From: Rhodovulum sp. P5
GTDB taxonomy: Bacteria > Pseudomonadota > Alphaproteobacteria > Rhodobacterales > Rhodobacteraceae
Length of the DNA: 64,000 nucleotides
Direction: 5' to 3'
NCBI RefSeq assembly: GCF_002079305.1
Contig: NZ_CP015039.1
Span: forward strand, 827,501 to 891,500
The notes beneath the pieces are model-generated. The model was not told the DNA's origin. It saw nothing but the letters and a program-made list of their open reading frames with translations, and made no database searches. Position 1 is the first letter of the stretch. Each line of letters begins with the position of its first letter. The translations under genes and the position numbers were made by a program. Below, in pieces: positions 51,314-62,654 of the stretch.

Positions 51314-52396
51314 TTACCCCCGGATGGTGGATTGCTGAACCGGATATTGCGACAGGAACCGTGCCCGCAGGATCAGCCCCCACAGCAGCACGGCACCGAT
51401 CTGGTGGGTCAGCGCGATATGCCATTGCGCGGCATAAAGAACGGTGCCGACGCCAAGGACGATCTGCCCGAACAGCATCACCGCCATCCAGTGGAACGCC
51501 CAGCGGACGGATTTGTGAACCGATCGCCGCCCCCGCAGCCACGCCACGATCCCGAAGATCAGCAGCAGATAGCCCAGCAGCCGATGGATGAACTGCACAA
51601 GCCCCGGATTGTCGAGCATATTGGTCGCGAACATGCCTTGCGGGAACACGCCCCCGCCCATCAGCGGCCAGTCGGTAAAGCCCCGCCCGGCATCCAGCCC
51701 GCCCAGAAGCGCACCGAAAAGGATCTGCAGAAAGGCAAAGTGCATCATCCCCGTCGCCATGCCGAATGCCTTGCCGTCGCGGGCCCGGCGCGCCTGGATC
51801 AGGTCGGCCTCGGGCCGGCCCAGCTTGAACATGAACCACGCCAGCACGCCCAGAGTCGCAAAGCCAAGACCGGATTGCACCATGCTCCGCAACCCGCTGC
51901 CGCCGAACGGTTCCGGCAGATAGGGCAGCCCGATGGACGACCCAACGAGGCCGAGGATCAGCGCCCCCGGCCAGATCAGCCGCCCGGCCCAGCCCTTGGG
52001 CATCTTCTTGGAAATCAGGAAGGCCAGATAGCCGCCCAGCCATGTCAGACCGGCCAGCCCCGTCAGGGCCCATCGACCCCAGCCCCACCAACCGCTGCCC
52101 TGTACCGGGGCCGTCGCCGTCTGGGCATGGGCCGCGCCGATCATCCACAGACCCGCCCCTTGCGTCGTCGCAGGCGGTTCCGGAACGATCCCCGTCACGC
52201 GCACGACCCCGTCGGCAATGACCATAACCGCCAGCGTCAGGAAGATCGCCAACAGCCATAGCCGCACAGGCCCACGCGCGCCCTGCCGCGCGCTGCGATC
52301 GATCACGCCGGGCTTGACCAGCGGCCGGGCCTCGGGGGCCGCTGTCGCCACCTCTTCGAAAATGTTGCGAGACTTGGTGTCGCGGGTCTTGCGCAT
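51314..52396 (-). CDS. heme A synthase family (CtaA/COX15) protein with degenerate N-terminal heme site
   Basis: 360 aa from ATG 52396. The N-terminal SRNIFEEVATAAPEAR and the C-terminal half match Rhodobacterales CtaA: MMHFAFLQILFGALLGG, DAGRGFTDWPLMGG, QFIHRLLGYLL (His271), ALTHQIGAVLLWGLILRAR (His331). In the N-terminal half the usual TRLTDSGLSI is replaced by VVRVTGIVPEPP. EWGHRQLGR is replaced by GWGRWALTG near residue 105. The THL histidine is replaced by MVQSGL near 174. Two heme ligands and the catalytic Glu therefore seem lost, and the first loop is shorter. Activity as heme A synthase is doubtful. Confidence 0.85.
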   Translation of the reverse strand: MRKTRDTKSRNIFEEVATAAPEARPLVKPGVIDRSARQGARGPVRLWLLAIFLTLAVMVIADGVVRVTGIVPEPPATTQGAGLWMIGAAHAQTATAPVQGSGWWGWGRWALTGLAGLTWLGGYLAFLISKKMPKGWAGRLIWPGALILGLVGSSIGLPYLPEPFGGSGLRSMVQSGLGFATLGVLAWFMFKLGRPEADLIQARRARDGKAFGMATGMMHFAFLQILFGALLGGLDAGRGFTDWPLMGGGVFPQGMFATNMLDNPGLVQFIHRLLGYLLLIFGIVAWLRGRRSVHKSVRWAFHWMAVMLFGQIVLGVGTVLYAAQWHIALTHQIGAVLLWGLILRARFLSQYPVQQSTIRG

Positions 52397-52618
52397 GGAC
52401 CGGCCCCCTTGCTTTTTCGCGGGCAGACTAGGCGCGGCGGCCCATGGCCGCAAGACATACAAGTGCCGCCTTTGGGCATGGTTCTGGGGACGCCGGAGCG
52501 GCGTGAATCACCGTTCCATCGACGGGCCTTGGGTCAGCCCAAGGCTAACGCCCCTTGACCCCGCGCATCGGTTGTCCGGCCCGAGCGATACCTCGCGGTC
52601 AAGACTTCGGGCCGCCCC

Positions 52619-53356
52619 TTAGTCCGCCCGATCCCACCACCGGGTCAGTTGCCGCATCATCCCGTGGAAGATCTGGACGTCGGCGCGGGTCAGGGGCATC
52701 CGGCTCCAGACATTGCGCAGGGCCAGCTTCATCCCCGGCGCCTTGGTCTCGGGGAAGAAGAAGCCCGCCTCCTCCAGCCGCGACTCATAGTGGTCGGCCA
52801 GTTTTTCGACCTCCAGCGCCGTGGCCGGATCGGCCCCGGCCATCTCCATCCGCTCTGGCACGATCTCAACCGTCTGGCGGCGCCATTCATAGGCGGTCAA
52901 CAGGACCGACTGCCCAAGGTTCAGCGACGCGAACTCCGGGTTCACGGGGATCGAGATGATCGCATTTGCCCGGGCGATATCGTCGTTTTCCAGCCCCGCC
53001 CGCTCCGGCCCGAACAGCACCGCCACCCGGCGCCCCTGCCCGATCATCTCTCGCGCCTGTTCCATCGCGCGTTCGGGGGTGACGATGGGCTTGGTCAGGC
53101 CGCGGCCCCGCGCCGTGGTGGCAAAGACATGGTCGCAGTCGGCCACGGCCTCGGCCGTCGTCTGCGTGATCCCCGCCTGATCCAGCAGACGCCCGGCGCC
53201 CGAGGCCAGTGCAACGGCCCGCGGGTTGGGCCAGCCATCGCGCGGGTCGACCAGCCGCATCCGCTCCAGCCCGAAATTGTACATGGCGCGCGCGGCCGCC
53301 CCGATATTCTCCCCCATCTGGGGCCGGACGAGGACAAAGACGGGCTGCGCGATCAT
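52619..53356 (-). CDS. RNA 2'-O-methyltransferase, TrmJ/SpoU family
   Basis: 245 aa, SPOUT fold. Motif 1 is FVLVRPQMGENIGAAARAMY, motif 2 VLFGPERAGLENDDIARAN, motif 3 SIPVNPEFASLNLGQSVLLT, giving the trefoil-knot SAM site. A helical C-terminal extension (about 165-245) is typical of TrmJ, which methylates position 32 of tRNA. The exact target is inferred. Confidence 0.93.
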   Translation of the reverse strand: MIAQPVFVLVRPQMGENIGAAARAMYNFGLERMRLVDPRDGWPNPRAVALASGAGRLLDQAGITQTTAEAVADCDHVFATTARGRGLTKPIVTPERAMEQAREMIGQGRRVAVLFGPERAGLENDDIARANAIISIPVNPEFASLNLGQSVLLTAYEWRRQTVEIVPERMEMAGADPATALEVEKLADHYESRLEEAGFFFPETKAPGMKLALRNVWSRMPLTRADVQIFHGMMRQLTRWWDRAD

Positions 53357-53473
53357 GGGGTGCCTTTCCTAGGGAACGGGGCGCGTGATACGCGGGCGCC
53401 GCGCGTGGTTCAACCCGTAGCCAAGCCCGCCAAACCCCGCTATAGCGACCGCACGTCAAGAAGGAGCCCAAGA

Positions 53474-54094
53474 ATGGCCGATCCCGAGCGCCCGCAAATC
53501 TATCTGGTCACGCCCCCTGCCTTCGACCTCGACACCTTTCCCGACCGGCTGGCCGCCGTGCTGGATGCCCATGAAATCGCGTGCTTGCGCCTGTCGATGG
53601 CCACGAAGGACGAAGACAGCGTGGCCCGCGCCGCAGACACCCTGCGCGAGGTTGCCCATGCCCGCGACGTGCCGCTGGTGATCGAGACGCATGTCGGGCT
53701 GGTCGAACGGCTTGGGCTGGACGGGGTCCACCTGGCGGACGGCTCGCGTAACGTCCGCAAGACCCGCAAGGCGCTGGGTGCCGATGCAATCATCGGGGCG
53801 TTCTGCGCGGCCTCTCGCCATGACGGGATAACCGCGGGAGAGGCTGGCGCCGACTACATCGCCTTCGGCCCGGTGGGATCGAGCGCACTGGGAGACGGGA
53901 CGCGGGCAGAGCATGACCTGTTCGCCTGGTGGTCGGAAATGATCGAATTGCCCGTCGTCGCCGAAGGCGCGCTGGATGCTGGCATCATCGCAGAGCTTAC
54001 CCCCGTCACCGATTTCTTCGCCATTGGAGAGGAGATTTGGGGTGAGGAGGACGCCGCAGCAGCGCTTGGACGGCTGATCGCCGCGATGGAGTGA
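53474..54094 (+). CDS. divergent ThiE/TenI-like TIM-barrel protein
   Basis: 206 aa from ATG 53474 (AAGGAG upstream). It has the ThiE-type order: LVIETHVGLVERLGLDGVHL, GADAIIGAFCAASRHDG and GADYIAFGPVG. Key ThiE positions differ: GVHLADG instead of GVHLGQED, no TxTK after FGPV, and VVAEGALD instead of a PVVAIGG-type loop. It may be a TenI-like regulator or an enzyme with another substrate. Divergent from the TrmJ-type gene. Confidence 0.8.
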   Translation: MADPERPQIYLVTPPAFDLDTFPDRLAAVLDAHEIACLRLSMATKDEDSVARAADTLREVAHARDVPLVIETHVGLVERLGLDGVHLADGSRNVRKTRKALGADAIIGAFCAASRHDGITAGEAGADYIAFGPVGSSALGDGTRAEHDLFAWWSEMIELPVVAEGALDAGIIAELTPVTDFFAIGEEIWGEEDAAAALGRLIAAME

Positions 54095-54110
54095 CACGCA
54101 GGGGTGATGC

Positions 54111-54800
54111 CTAGATGCGCGCCGTCTGCCATTCCCGCCAGATGAGGAACAGGGCGCAGATCACCAGCGCCACATCGATATAGGCCCCGAGGAAGAAAAT
54201 ACCGAACAGGCCGAAATGCAGCGTGGCAAAGGCTGCGAAAAAGGTCAGAAGCCTTGGCCGCGGCGGCGTCGCCAGACACAGCAGACCGCAGATCATCAGC
54301 AGCGTGGGGCAGTTGACGACGCCCAAGGGCGACACGATAGCCGCGTTCAGCAAGATCGGGGGCTCGACCCAGTGCAGGTACCAGAAGCCGAAGAGAAGCC
54401 CGAGGGTCGCAACGCCCTTGTCGATGCGTCCAAGCGCGGTCAGATCGAAAGCGATTTGCCCCGATAGCAACACCCGTGCGCCCAGCAGGAAGATCGCCGA
54501 GAACACCAGGGTATTCGGCGGCAGACCGTACAGGACCGAAACGACAGCCGCAGAGAGCGCCAGATAGGCGATCAGGCCCGCAAGAAGCCGCGACCTGAAG
54601 CGTTCGAGAACAAGGCCCGCCGTCAGAACCACCGGCACCGCGACATGCAGCCCGCCGGAGTATAGGCGCAGGTCATGGGCGATCCCGGCAAGCACCGCGC
54701 TGATCTCGGCTGGCGGCTTCATGAAAGTCATCGCCACCGATACCGCAAGGAGGACGGCGGCCCCGCCCCATGCCAGTTTCGATTTGTCGAACGCAACCAT
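54111..54800 (-). CDS. polytopic membrane protein, unknown function
   Basis: 229 aa with about seven hydrophobic segments, for example LAWGGAAVLLAVSVAMTFM, LLAGLIAYLALSAAVVSVLY and FATLHFGLFGIFFLGAYIDV. A conserved-looking loop reads FWYLHWVEPPILLN. No transporter or enzyme motif recognised. Convergent with the ThiE-like gene. Confidence 0.8.
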   Translation of the reverse strand: MVAFDKSKLAWGGAAVLLAVSVAMTFMKPPAEISAVLAGIAHDLRLYSGGLHVAVPVVLTAGLVLERFRSRLLAGLIAYLALSAAVVSVLYGLPPNTLVFSAIFLLGARVLLSGQIAFDLTALGRIDKGVATLGLLFGFWYLHWVEPPILLNAAIVSPLGVVNCPTLLMICGLLCLATPPRPRLLTFFAAFATLHFGLFGIFFLGAYIDVALVICALFLIWREWQTARI

Positions 54801-54854
54801 ATCGCGACGCCCAGCCTCGGCTCACGGTCTATTACAACAGTCTGCCGGGTATTC

Positions 54855-54872
54855 GCGTCAACGGTGTGACGC
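54855..54872 (-). promoter_or_regulatory. inverted repeat over a possible -35 box upstream of 54111-54800
   Basis: GCGTCA-ACGGTG-TGACGC, with TTGACG on the minus strand (54856-54861) and TGTAAT (54831-54836) 19 bases downstream. The 19-base spacer is long, so the promoter is weakly supported. The repeat could be an operator. Confidence 0.3.
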
Positions 54873-54929
54873 CTGAACCTCTGTCAGCGCCCATAGCCCG
54901 GCCGATCAACGTTCAGACGACGACCGCGG

Positions 54930-55778
54930 TCAAACTGGCAAAGCCCCCGTGCCCATCGCAAGGTCAGACGGCAACCCGGACCGAACCGACGCCTCACAGG
55001 CTTTCGCCAAGGCCTTGCGGTCAGCGAAATCGGCCACCTTCAACGGCGGGTGATAGACCAGTTCCACACCGCCCTGCGGTTTCGCCGCCAACACCTTCAG
55101 CAGATGCGGACCGAACCCCATATCGCCCCACCAGCCGTAAAAGGCCGGGTCTTGCCCTTCGGGCGCCGAATAGATCACCGTGACCGGTTGGATATGCAGA
55201 ATGTCCTTCAGTTCATCCGTGAAGAACGCCGCGAAAAGCGTTGTCTTGAATGGCAAAATACGCCGCCCGTCGGTCGAGGTTCCCTCCGGAAAGAACAGCA
55301 GCTTATGGTTCGCCTTCAGCCGCTTTTCGAACAGGTTCGCCTGCGCCTTGGCCTCTCGCCGGTCGCGGTTGATGAACACCGTGCCGGTCGCCCTTGCTAG
55401 CCAGCCGATGCCGGGCCAGTCGGCGACCTCGGCCTTCGAGACGAAGTAGATCCGTTTGCGGGCGTTCAGCGCGAAGATGTCCAGCCAGGACGAGTGATTG
55501 GCCACCACAGCGCCGCGGGCGCGCATCATCCGGCCGCGCACCGAATAGCGCATGCCCAGAATGACAAAGGCCATGCGGCAGACAAATTGCGTGATGAATG
55601 GCGTGACCGGCCGATGCCAGCCAAAGATCGGACGCTCCACCAGTCGCACCAGCAGCAAGAGCCCGAGACATCCGAAGGTCACGACCCCCAGCGCAAGCCC
55701 GCGCCACAGAACCCGCCCCCAGACCCAACCGCGGATCACCGGCATGTCGGTGGGCTCCGCCCCGCGCCAGGTGGTCAC
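54930..55778 (-). CDS. olsA: lyso-ornithine lipid O-acyltransferase (PlsC family)
   Basis: 282 aa from GTG 55778: GGAGG lies 5 bases upstream and the GTGA overlaps the olsB stop. Two N-terminal hydrophobic segments precede the acyltransferase motifs: NHSSWLD (H-x4-D), FINRDRREAK and FFPEGTSTDG. It adds the second acyl chain to lyso-ornithine lipid at the inner membrane. Coupling to olsB supports this over a phosphatidate-specific PlsC. Confidence 0.92.
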   Translation of the reverse strand: MTTWRGAEPTDMPVIRGWVWGRVLWRGLALGVVTFGCLGLLLLVRLVERPIFGWHRPVTPFITQFVCRMAFVILGMRYSVRGRMMRARGAVVANHSSWLDIFALNARKRIYFVSKAEVADWPGIGWLARATGTVFINRDRREAKAQANLFEKRLKANHKLLFFPEGTSTDGRRILPFKTTLFAAFFTDELKDILHIQPVTVIYSAPEGQDPAFYGWWGDMGFGPHLLKVLAAKPQGGVELVYHPPLKVADFADRKALAKACEASVRSGLPSDLAMGTGALPV

Positions 55779-56551
55779 GTCTGCCTCCGCATATAGCGCT
55801 CGCGGCTTTTGGCATTCATCCGGCCGGTATCCATCAACAGGCACACATCGGTGGTGTTGAAGGCATGGTCGACAAACGCACCCTCTCCCACGAAACCGCC
55901 GAGGCGAAGATAGGCCTTGATCAGAGCGGGCATGGCCAGCATGGCGCGCTTGCGGTCGATGGTCTCGGGCGCGATCAGGTCCATGGTCTGAAAGACCTCA
56001 GGCCGGACGCGCACGCGCATGGACTCGGGCGCAAGGAAGTTCTGGTGCAGATAGGACAGCGGTTCGGCCAGGTCGTCGATATCGGTGCCGTGGAAACTGG
56101 CCACCCCGAACAGAACCTCCACCCCGTGGTCCAGCACGAAATCCGCAAGGCCGTTCCACAGGTGATAAAGCGCGGTGCCCCCGCGATAGTCCGCATGAAC
56201 GCAGGACCGTCCAAGCTCCAGCAACTTGCGGCCGCTCGCCTTCAGCGCGGTCAGGTCGTATTCGTCCTCGGAATAGAACTTGCCCAGACGCGCGGCGCCA
56301 TCGCTGGTCAACAGCCGGTACACCCCGACCACGTGATCCAGCGCCGCCGCGTCGCGACGCGTGTCGATCAGCAACAGATGTTGGTAATGGGGGTCGTATT
56401 CGTCCCGCTCAAGCCGGGCCTCGTGGTCGACAAGCGGACCGTCGCCACCCAGTTCGGCTACGAAGACCTCGTAGCGCAGTCGCTGCGCAGCGCGCAAATC
56501 GTCGTCCGACGCGGCCAAGCGAAGCTGGAAATGCTCTTCTGGCGGTTGCAT
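55775..56551 (-). CDS. olsB: L-ornithine N(alpha)-acyltransferase
   Basis: 258 aa, GNAT-like fold. Conserved AAQRLRYEVFVAELGGDG, HLLLIDTRRDAAALDHVVGV, LELGRSCVHADYRGGTALYH and LFGVASFHGTDID. It transfers a 3-hydroxyacyl group from ACP to ornithine, the first step of phosphate-free ornithine lipids. The order olsB-olsA is common in Rhodobacterales. Confidence 0.94.
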   Translation of the reverse strand: MQPPEEHFQLRLAASDDDLRAAQRLRYEVFVAELGGDGPLVDHEARLERDEYDPHYQHLLLIDTRRDAAALDHVVGVYRLLTSDGAARLGKFYSEDEYDLTALKASGRKLLELGRSCVHADYRGGTALYHLWNGLADFVLDHGVEVLFGVASFHGTDIDDLAEPLSYLHQNFLAPESMRVRVRPEVFQTMDLIAPETIDRKRAMLAMPALIKAYLRLGGFVGEGAFVDHAFNTTDVCLLMDTGRMNAKSRERYMRRQT

Positions 56552-56706
56552 TTAGATGTCTGGCTCCCGCGCCGTTTCCGTTACGGCATCGGTGCCTTCT
56601 ATGGTGCCCGGCGCATGAGTGCAACTGTGCTACCCTGACACGGGCACAAGCGGCATTAAGCCGGCGTTAACGATGTTGATGCAGCTTGGGCGCCAGCCTT
56701 AGACCC

Positions 56707-56889
56707 TCAGGACTCGAATACCGGCATGAGCTCCACCCGCCCACCGTTTATGACCACCTTGCCCGCATCGCGGAAATTGACGGTGATCCGCCCGTCGATG
56801 ACCGATTGCACCTGTCCCAGCCCCCAATCGGGGTGTTCGGGATTGCGCACCAGCATGCCGGGCTCCAGAATATCGTTAATCGGATGCAT
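56707..56889 (-). CDS. DUF3553 small protein
   Basis: 60 aa. The core LEPGMLVRNPEHPDWGLGQV and GRITVNFRDAGKVVI is the DUF3553 fold, an SH3-like barrel also found in some helicases. Function unknown. Its ATG is only 32 bases from the divergent chpT ATG. Confidence 0.88.
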   Translation of the reverse strand: MHPINDILEPGMLVRNPEHPDWGLGQVQSVIDGRITVNFRDAGKVVINGGRVELMPVFES

Positions 56890-56921
56890 TGCGTTCCTTT
56901 CCGCCGTAGGGGAAGCCCAAA

Positions 56922-57527
56922 ATGACTGACCTCACCGCCCTTGTCGGCTCTCGTATCTGTCACGATCTAATTAGCCCGATCGGGGCCATCGGCAACGGGA
57001 TGGAGCTTTTGGCGATGTCCACAAGCGCCGCCCCCGGCGGCGCCCCGACCGAGGAACTGGCGCTGATCACGGACAGCGTAGAGCGGGCGAATGCCCGTAT
57101 CCGGCTGTTCCGCCTGGCCTTCGGCGCCGCACCCCCCGAGGCAGAGGTGGCCGGGCGGGAGGTTTGCGACATCCTTGCCAACTACTATGGCGGCGGCCGG
57201 CTGACCGTGACGGCAGACCCGCCTTCGGGTTTGCCCCGCATGGATGCCAAGATCGCGCTGCTTGCCGTTCTGTGCGCCGAAACCGCCTTTCCACGGGGCG
57301 GCCGCATCGCGCTGACCTTCCAGCCGGGGGAGGTCACCCTGTCCGCGGAAGGGCCGAAGATGACGCTCGAAGACCGGCTCTGGCACCCGCTGACGGAGCG
57401 CAGGTCCCCCGCGGACGAGCTGCGTGCAGCAGAGGTGCAGTTCGCGCTTCTACCCCTCGCGGCGATCGAGGCCGGGCGCTATATCAAGCTGCGCCATACC
57501 GAGACGCGGCTTGACCTGACGATCTGA
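56922..57527 (+). CDS. chpT: histidine phosphotransferase ChpT
   Basis: 201 aa. The phospho-acceptor His is in SRICHDLISPIGAIGNGMEL, followed by a pseudo-ATPase domain without ATP-binding boxes (FALLPLAAIEAGRYIKL). It relays phosphate from CckA to CtrA and CpdR in the alphaproteobacterial cell-cycle/motility circuit. CckA and CtrA are outside the window. Divergent from DUF3553. Confidence 0.92.
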   Translation: MTDLTALVGSRICHDLISPIGAIGNGMELLAMSTSAAPGGAPTEELALITDSVERANARIRLFRLAFGAAPPEAEVAGREVCDILANYYGGGRLTVTADPPSGLPRMDAKIALLAVLCAETAFPRGGRIALTFQPGEVTLSAEGPKMTLEDRLWHPLTERRSPADELRAAEVQFALLPLAAIEAGRYIKLRHTETRLDLTI

Positions 57528-57554
57528 GAGAACGTCTAACGGGAAACGCGGCCG

Positions 57555-58816
57555 TCAGGGCCGCGTCGTCCCGTCACCATCGACAAGATACTTGAAGCTG
57601 GTCAGTTGCGTTGCCCCCACGGGGCCGCGCGCATGCAGCTTGCCGGTGGCGATCCCGATCTCGGCGCCCATCCCGAATTCGCCCCCATCGGCGAACTGGG
57701 TCGAGGCATTGCGCATCAGGATCGCGCTGTCCAACCGTTCGAAGAACCTCGCCGCGGCCGCGTCGTCCTCGGTTATGATCGCGTCGGTATGGCCGGAGCC
57801 GTAGGTCCGGACATGGTCAATGGCCGCGTCGATATCGGCCACCACCTTTGCGGCGATGTCCATATCCAGATATTCCCGCCCCCAGTCGTCCGCGGTCGCA
57901 GGCGTCGTGCCCGGCAGTTTCGCCAGCGTCTCATCCGCATGAACCCGCACGCCCGCCGCCACCAAGGCGGCCACCAGATCGGCGCCGAGGGTGTCCACCA
58001 CGTCCGCATGGATCAGCAGGCATTCGGCCGCACCGCAGATACCGGTGCGCCGGGTCTTGGCATTCAGCACCACATCCAGCGCCTTTTTCGCATCCGCCGC
58101 GCGGTCGACATAGACATGCACGATGCCTTCGAGATGGGCAAAGACCGGAACCCGCGCCTCGCGCTGCACAAGGCCCACCAGCCCCTTGCCACCGCGGGGC
58201 ACGATGACGTCGATGAAGTCGGTCATGGTCAACATCTCGCTGACCGCCGCCCGGTCGCGGGTGGGCACGCGCAAGATCGCGTCCTCCGGCAGCCCCGCCG
58301 CCCGCAACCCCTCGACCAAACACGCATGCAGCGCGCCGGAGGAGTGGAAGCTTTCCGACCCGCCGCGCAGGATCACCGCATTGCCCGCCTTCAGGCACAG
58401 CGCCCCGGCATCTGCCGTCACGTTCGGGCGGCTTTCATAGATCACGCCAATCACGCCGAGCGGCGTACGCACCCGGCGAATATGCAGGCCAGAGGGCATG
58501 TCCCACTCCGCCATCACCTCCCCCACCGGGTCGGTCTGGGCGGCCACGGTACGCAAGCCCTGCACGATGCCTGCGATCCGGTCCTCGTCCAGCTTCAGCC
58601 GGTCGAGCATGGCCGGGCTCAGCCCCTTGTCACGGCCGAACGCCATGTCCTTGGCATTGGCGTCCAGAATGTCCGCCTGCCGGGCAAGCACCGCATCGGC
58701 CGCGGCCTCCAACGCCTTTTGCTTGGCCTCGGCCGGGGCGAAGGCCAGGTCCGCAGCGGCGGCTTTGGCCCGGCGGCCCAGATCGGCCATGACGGCGGGA
58801 ATGTCGTTCAGATCCT

Positions 58817-58820
<4 letters not shown>
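57555..58820 (-). CDS. proA: gamma-glutamyl phosphate reductase
   Basis: 421 aa, aldehyde dehydrogenase fold. Conserved [50 protein letters not shown], and the catalytic Cys in [13 protein letters not shown]. It makes glutamate semialdehyde for proline. Its ATG overlaps the proB stop by 4 bases. Confidence 0.97.
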
Positions 58821-61483
<2,663 letters not shown>

Positions 61484-61486
61484 GAC

Positions 61487-62026
61487 TCAGCCGAGTTTCT
61501 TCAGATAGGTCCAGGTGCCAACCTGCGCGTTGCGCGCAACCGAGAACGCCTCGGCATCGCCGATATACTCGAAACCGGCATTGGTCAGCACCCGGGCGGA
61601 TCCGGGATTGTCCTGAAAGACCTCGGCAAAGACCGTGTTGGCGTTCTGCGGATTGGCGGCCAGAAGGGCATTCACCGCCTCTGACGCGATGCCCGTGTTC
61701 CAGAAGGCCGGCGCGACCCAATAGCCGATCTCGGACTGATCCCGTTCCATCCGGTCCAGCGCGATTGTGCCCAAGACCTCCGACAGGCCATGATCGGCGC
61801 CGTCCATGACCCACACATCCTCGGACCGCGCGGGATTGCGGGCACGTTCGATAAAGGCCTCGGTCGCGCCGGGCGGCAGCGGATGGGGGATCGAACGCGT
61901 GAACCGGGCCACGCGCAAATCCCCGGCATAAAGGTTCAGCAGACCGGCGTCGGATCGGCGTACCGGCCGAAGCACAAAACGCTCGGCCTCGATGACGGGC
62001 TGACTTGAAATGGTGTCAATCTTCAT
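61487..62026 (-). CDS. GNAT acetyltransferase (RimJ-like) B
   Basis: 179 aa from ATG 62026 (GGAGGAA upstream). AERFVLRPVRRSDAGLLNLY, acetyl-CoA site FWNTGIASEAVNALLAA, and NPGSARVLTNAGFEYIGDAE. A paralogue of A in layout. Target unknown; ribosomal context hints at N-terminal acetylation. Confidence 0.9.
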   Translation of the reverse strand: MKIDTISSQPVIEAERFVLRPVRRSDAGLLNLYAGDLRVARFTRSIPHPLPPGATEAFIERARNPARSEDVWVMDGADHGLSEVLGTIALDRMERDQSEIGYWVAPAFWNTGIASEAVNALLAANPQNANTVFAEVFQDNPGSARVLTNAGFEYIGDAEAFSVARNAQVGTWTYLKKLG

Positions 62027-62366
62027 ACCGTTCCTCCTCCGAACCGACTGACCGGGGCATATGCCTGCTGGTCTGCGCCGGACCTGTTCCCCCTCCGGAC
62101 AGGCACGCGCGTCGTTTTCTGCAATCCACCGGTCAAAACCACGGGCGAAATGCACGCCCAACCCCAAACCAGAATAGCATTCCAGATGGCCGCCGGTATG
62201 ATCTTGCGCAAGCGCGAGGGCGAAATTCGCCCCATCAGGACACCGGGTGTTTCCCCTTTAAAAACAATCCCCATGGCCCACATGGCCTTGTCCCTTTTAA
62301 CGAAACGAGGGACCGGCTGTCTGCCGATCCCCCGCCTTGTCTCGTCTCGCCTTGCGCGGTGTCGGC
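62027..62366 (-). other. 340-bp spacer between rpmA and the GNAT genes
   Basis: It holds the rpmA terminator (62309-62331) and the start-proximal ribosome-binding site of the GNAT gene. An 86-codon minus frame (62023-62283) has no ribosome-binding site or motif and is not called. A promoter for the GNAT-obgE-proBA string should lie here, but I could not place boxes. Confidence 0.5.
62294..62331 (-). terminator. terminator of rplU-rpmA
   Basis: On the minus strand GGGATCGGC-5 bases-GCCGGTCCC (one G-T pair) is followed by TCGTTTCGTTAAAA, 36 bases after the rpmA stop. Confidence 0.65.
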
Positions 62367-62636
62367 TTACTCAGCGGCCTCCGCCACCGGGAGAACCGAA
62401 ATGAACGTGCGGCCCTTGAGCCCCTTTCGGAAGCTCACCGCGCCTTCGCAGACGGCGAAGATCGTGTGATCCTTGCCCATGTCCACGCCTTCGCCCGGCC
62501 AGAACTTGGTGCCGCGCTGACGCACGATGATGTTGCCCGGGATGACCTGCTGGCCACCGTAGATTTTCACGCCCAGACGGCGTCCGGCGGAGTCGCGACC
62601 GTTACGCGAGGAGCCGCCTGCCTTCTTGTGTGCCAT
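62367..62636 (-). CDS. rpmA: 50S ribosomal protein L27
   Basis: 89 aa. [40 protein letters not shown] and [20 protein letters not shown] are the canonical L27 core; no cleavable N-terminal extension. 18 bases after rplU. Confidence 0.98.
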   Translation of the reverse strand: MAHKKAGGSSRNGRDSAGRRLGVKIYGGQQVIPGNIIVRQRGTKFWPGEGVDMGKDHTIFAVCEGAVSFRKGLKGRTFISVLPVAEAAE

Positions 62637-62654
62637 ATCGTCGTCTCCTCTCGC

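Noticed and set aside
62023..62283. 86-codon minus-strand frame between rpmA and the GNAT gene
   Set aside because: No ribosome-binding site. It overlaps the GNAT start region and the downstream part of the rpmA terminator region.
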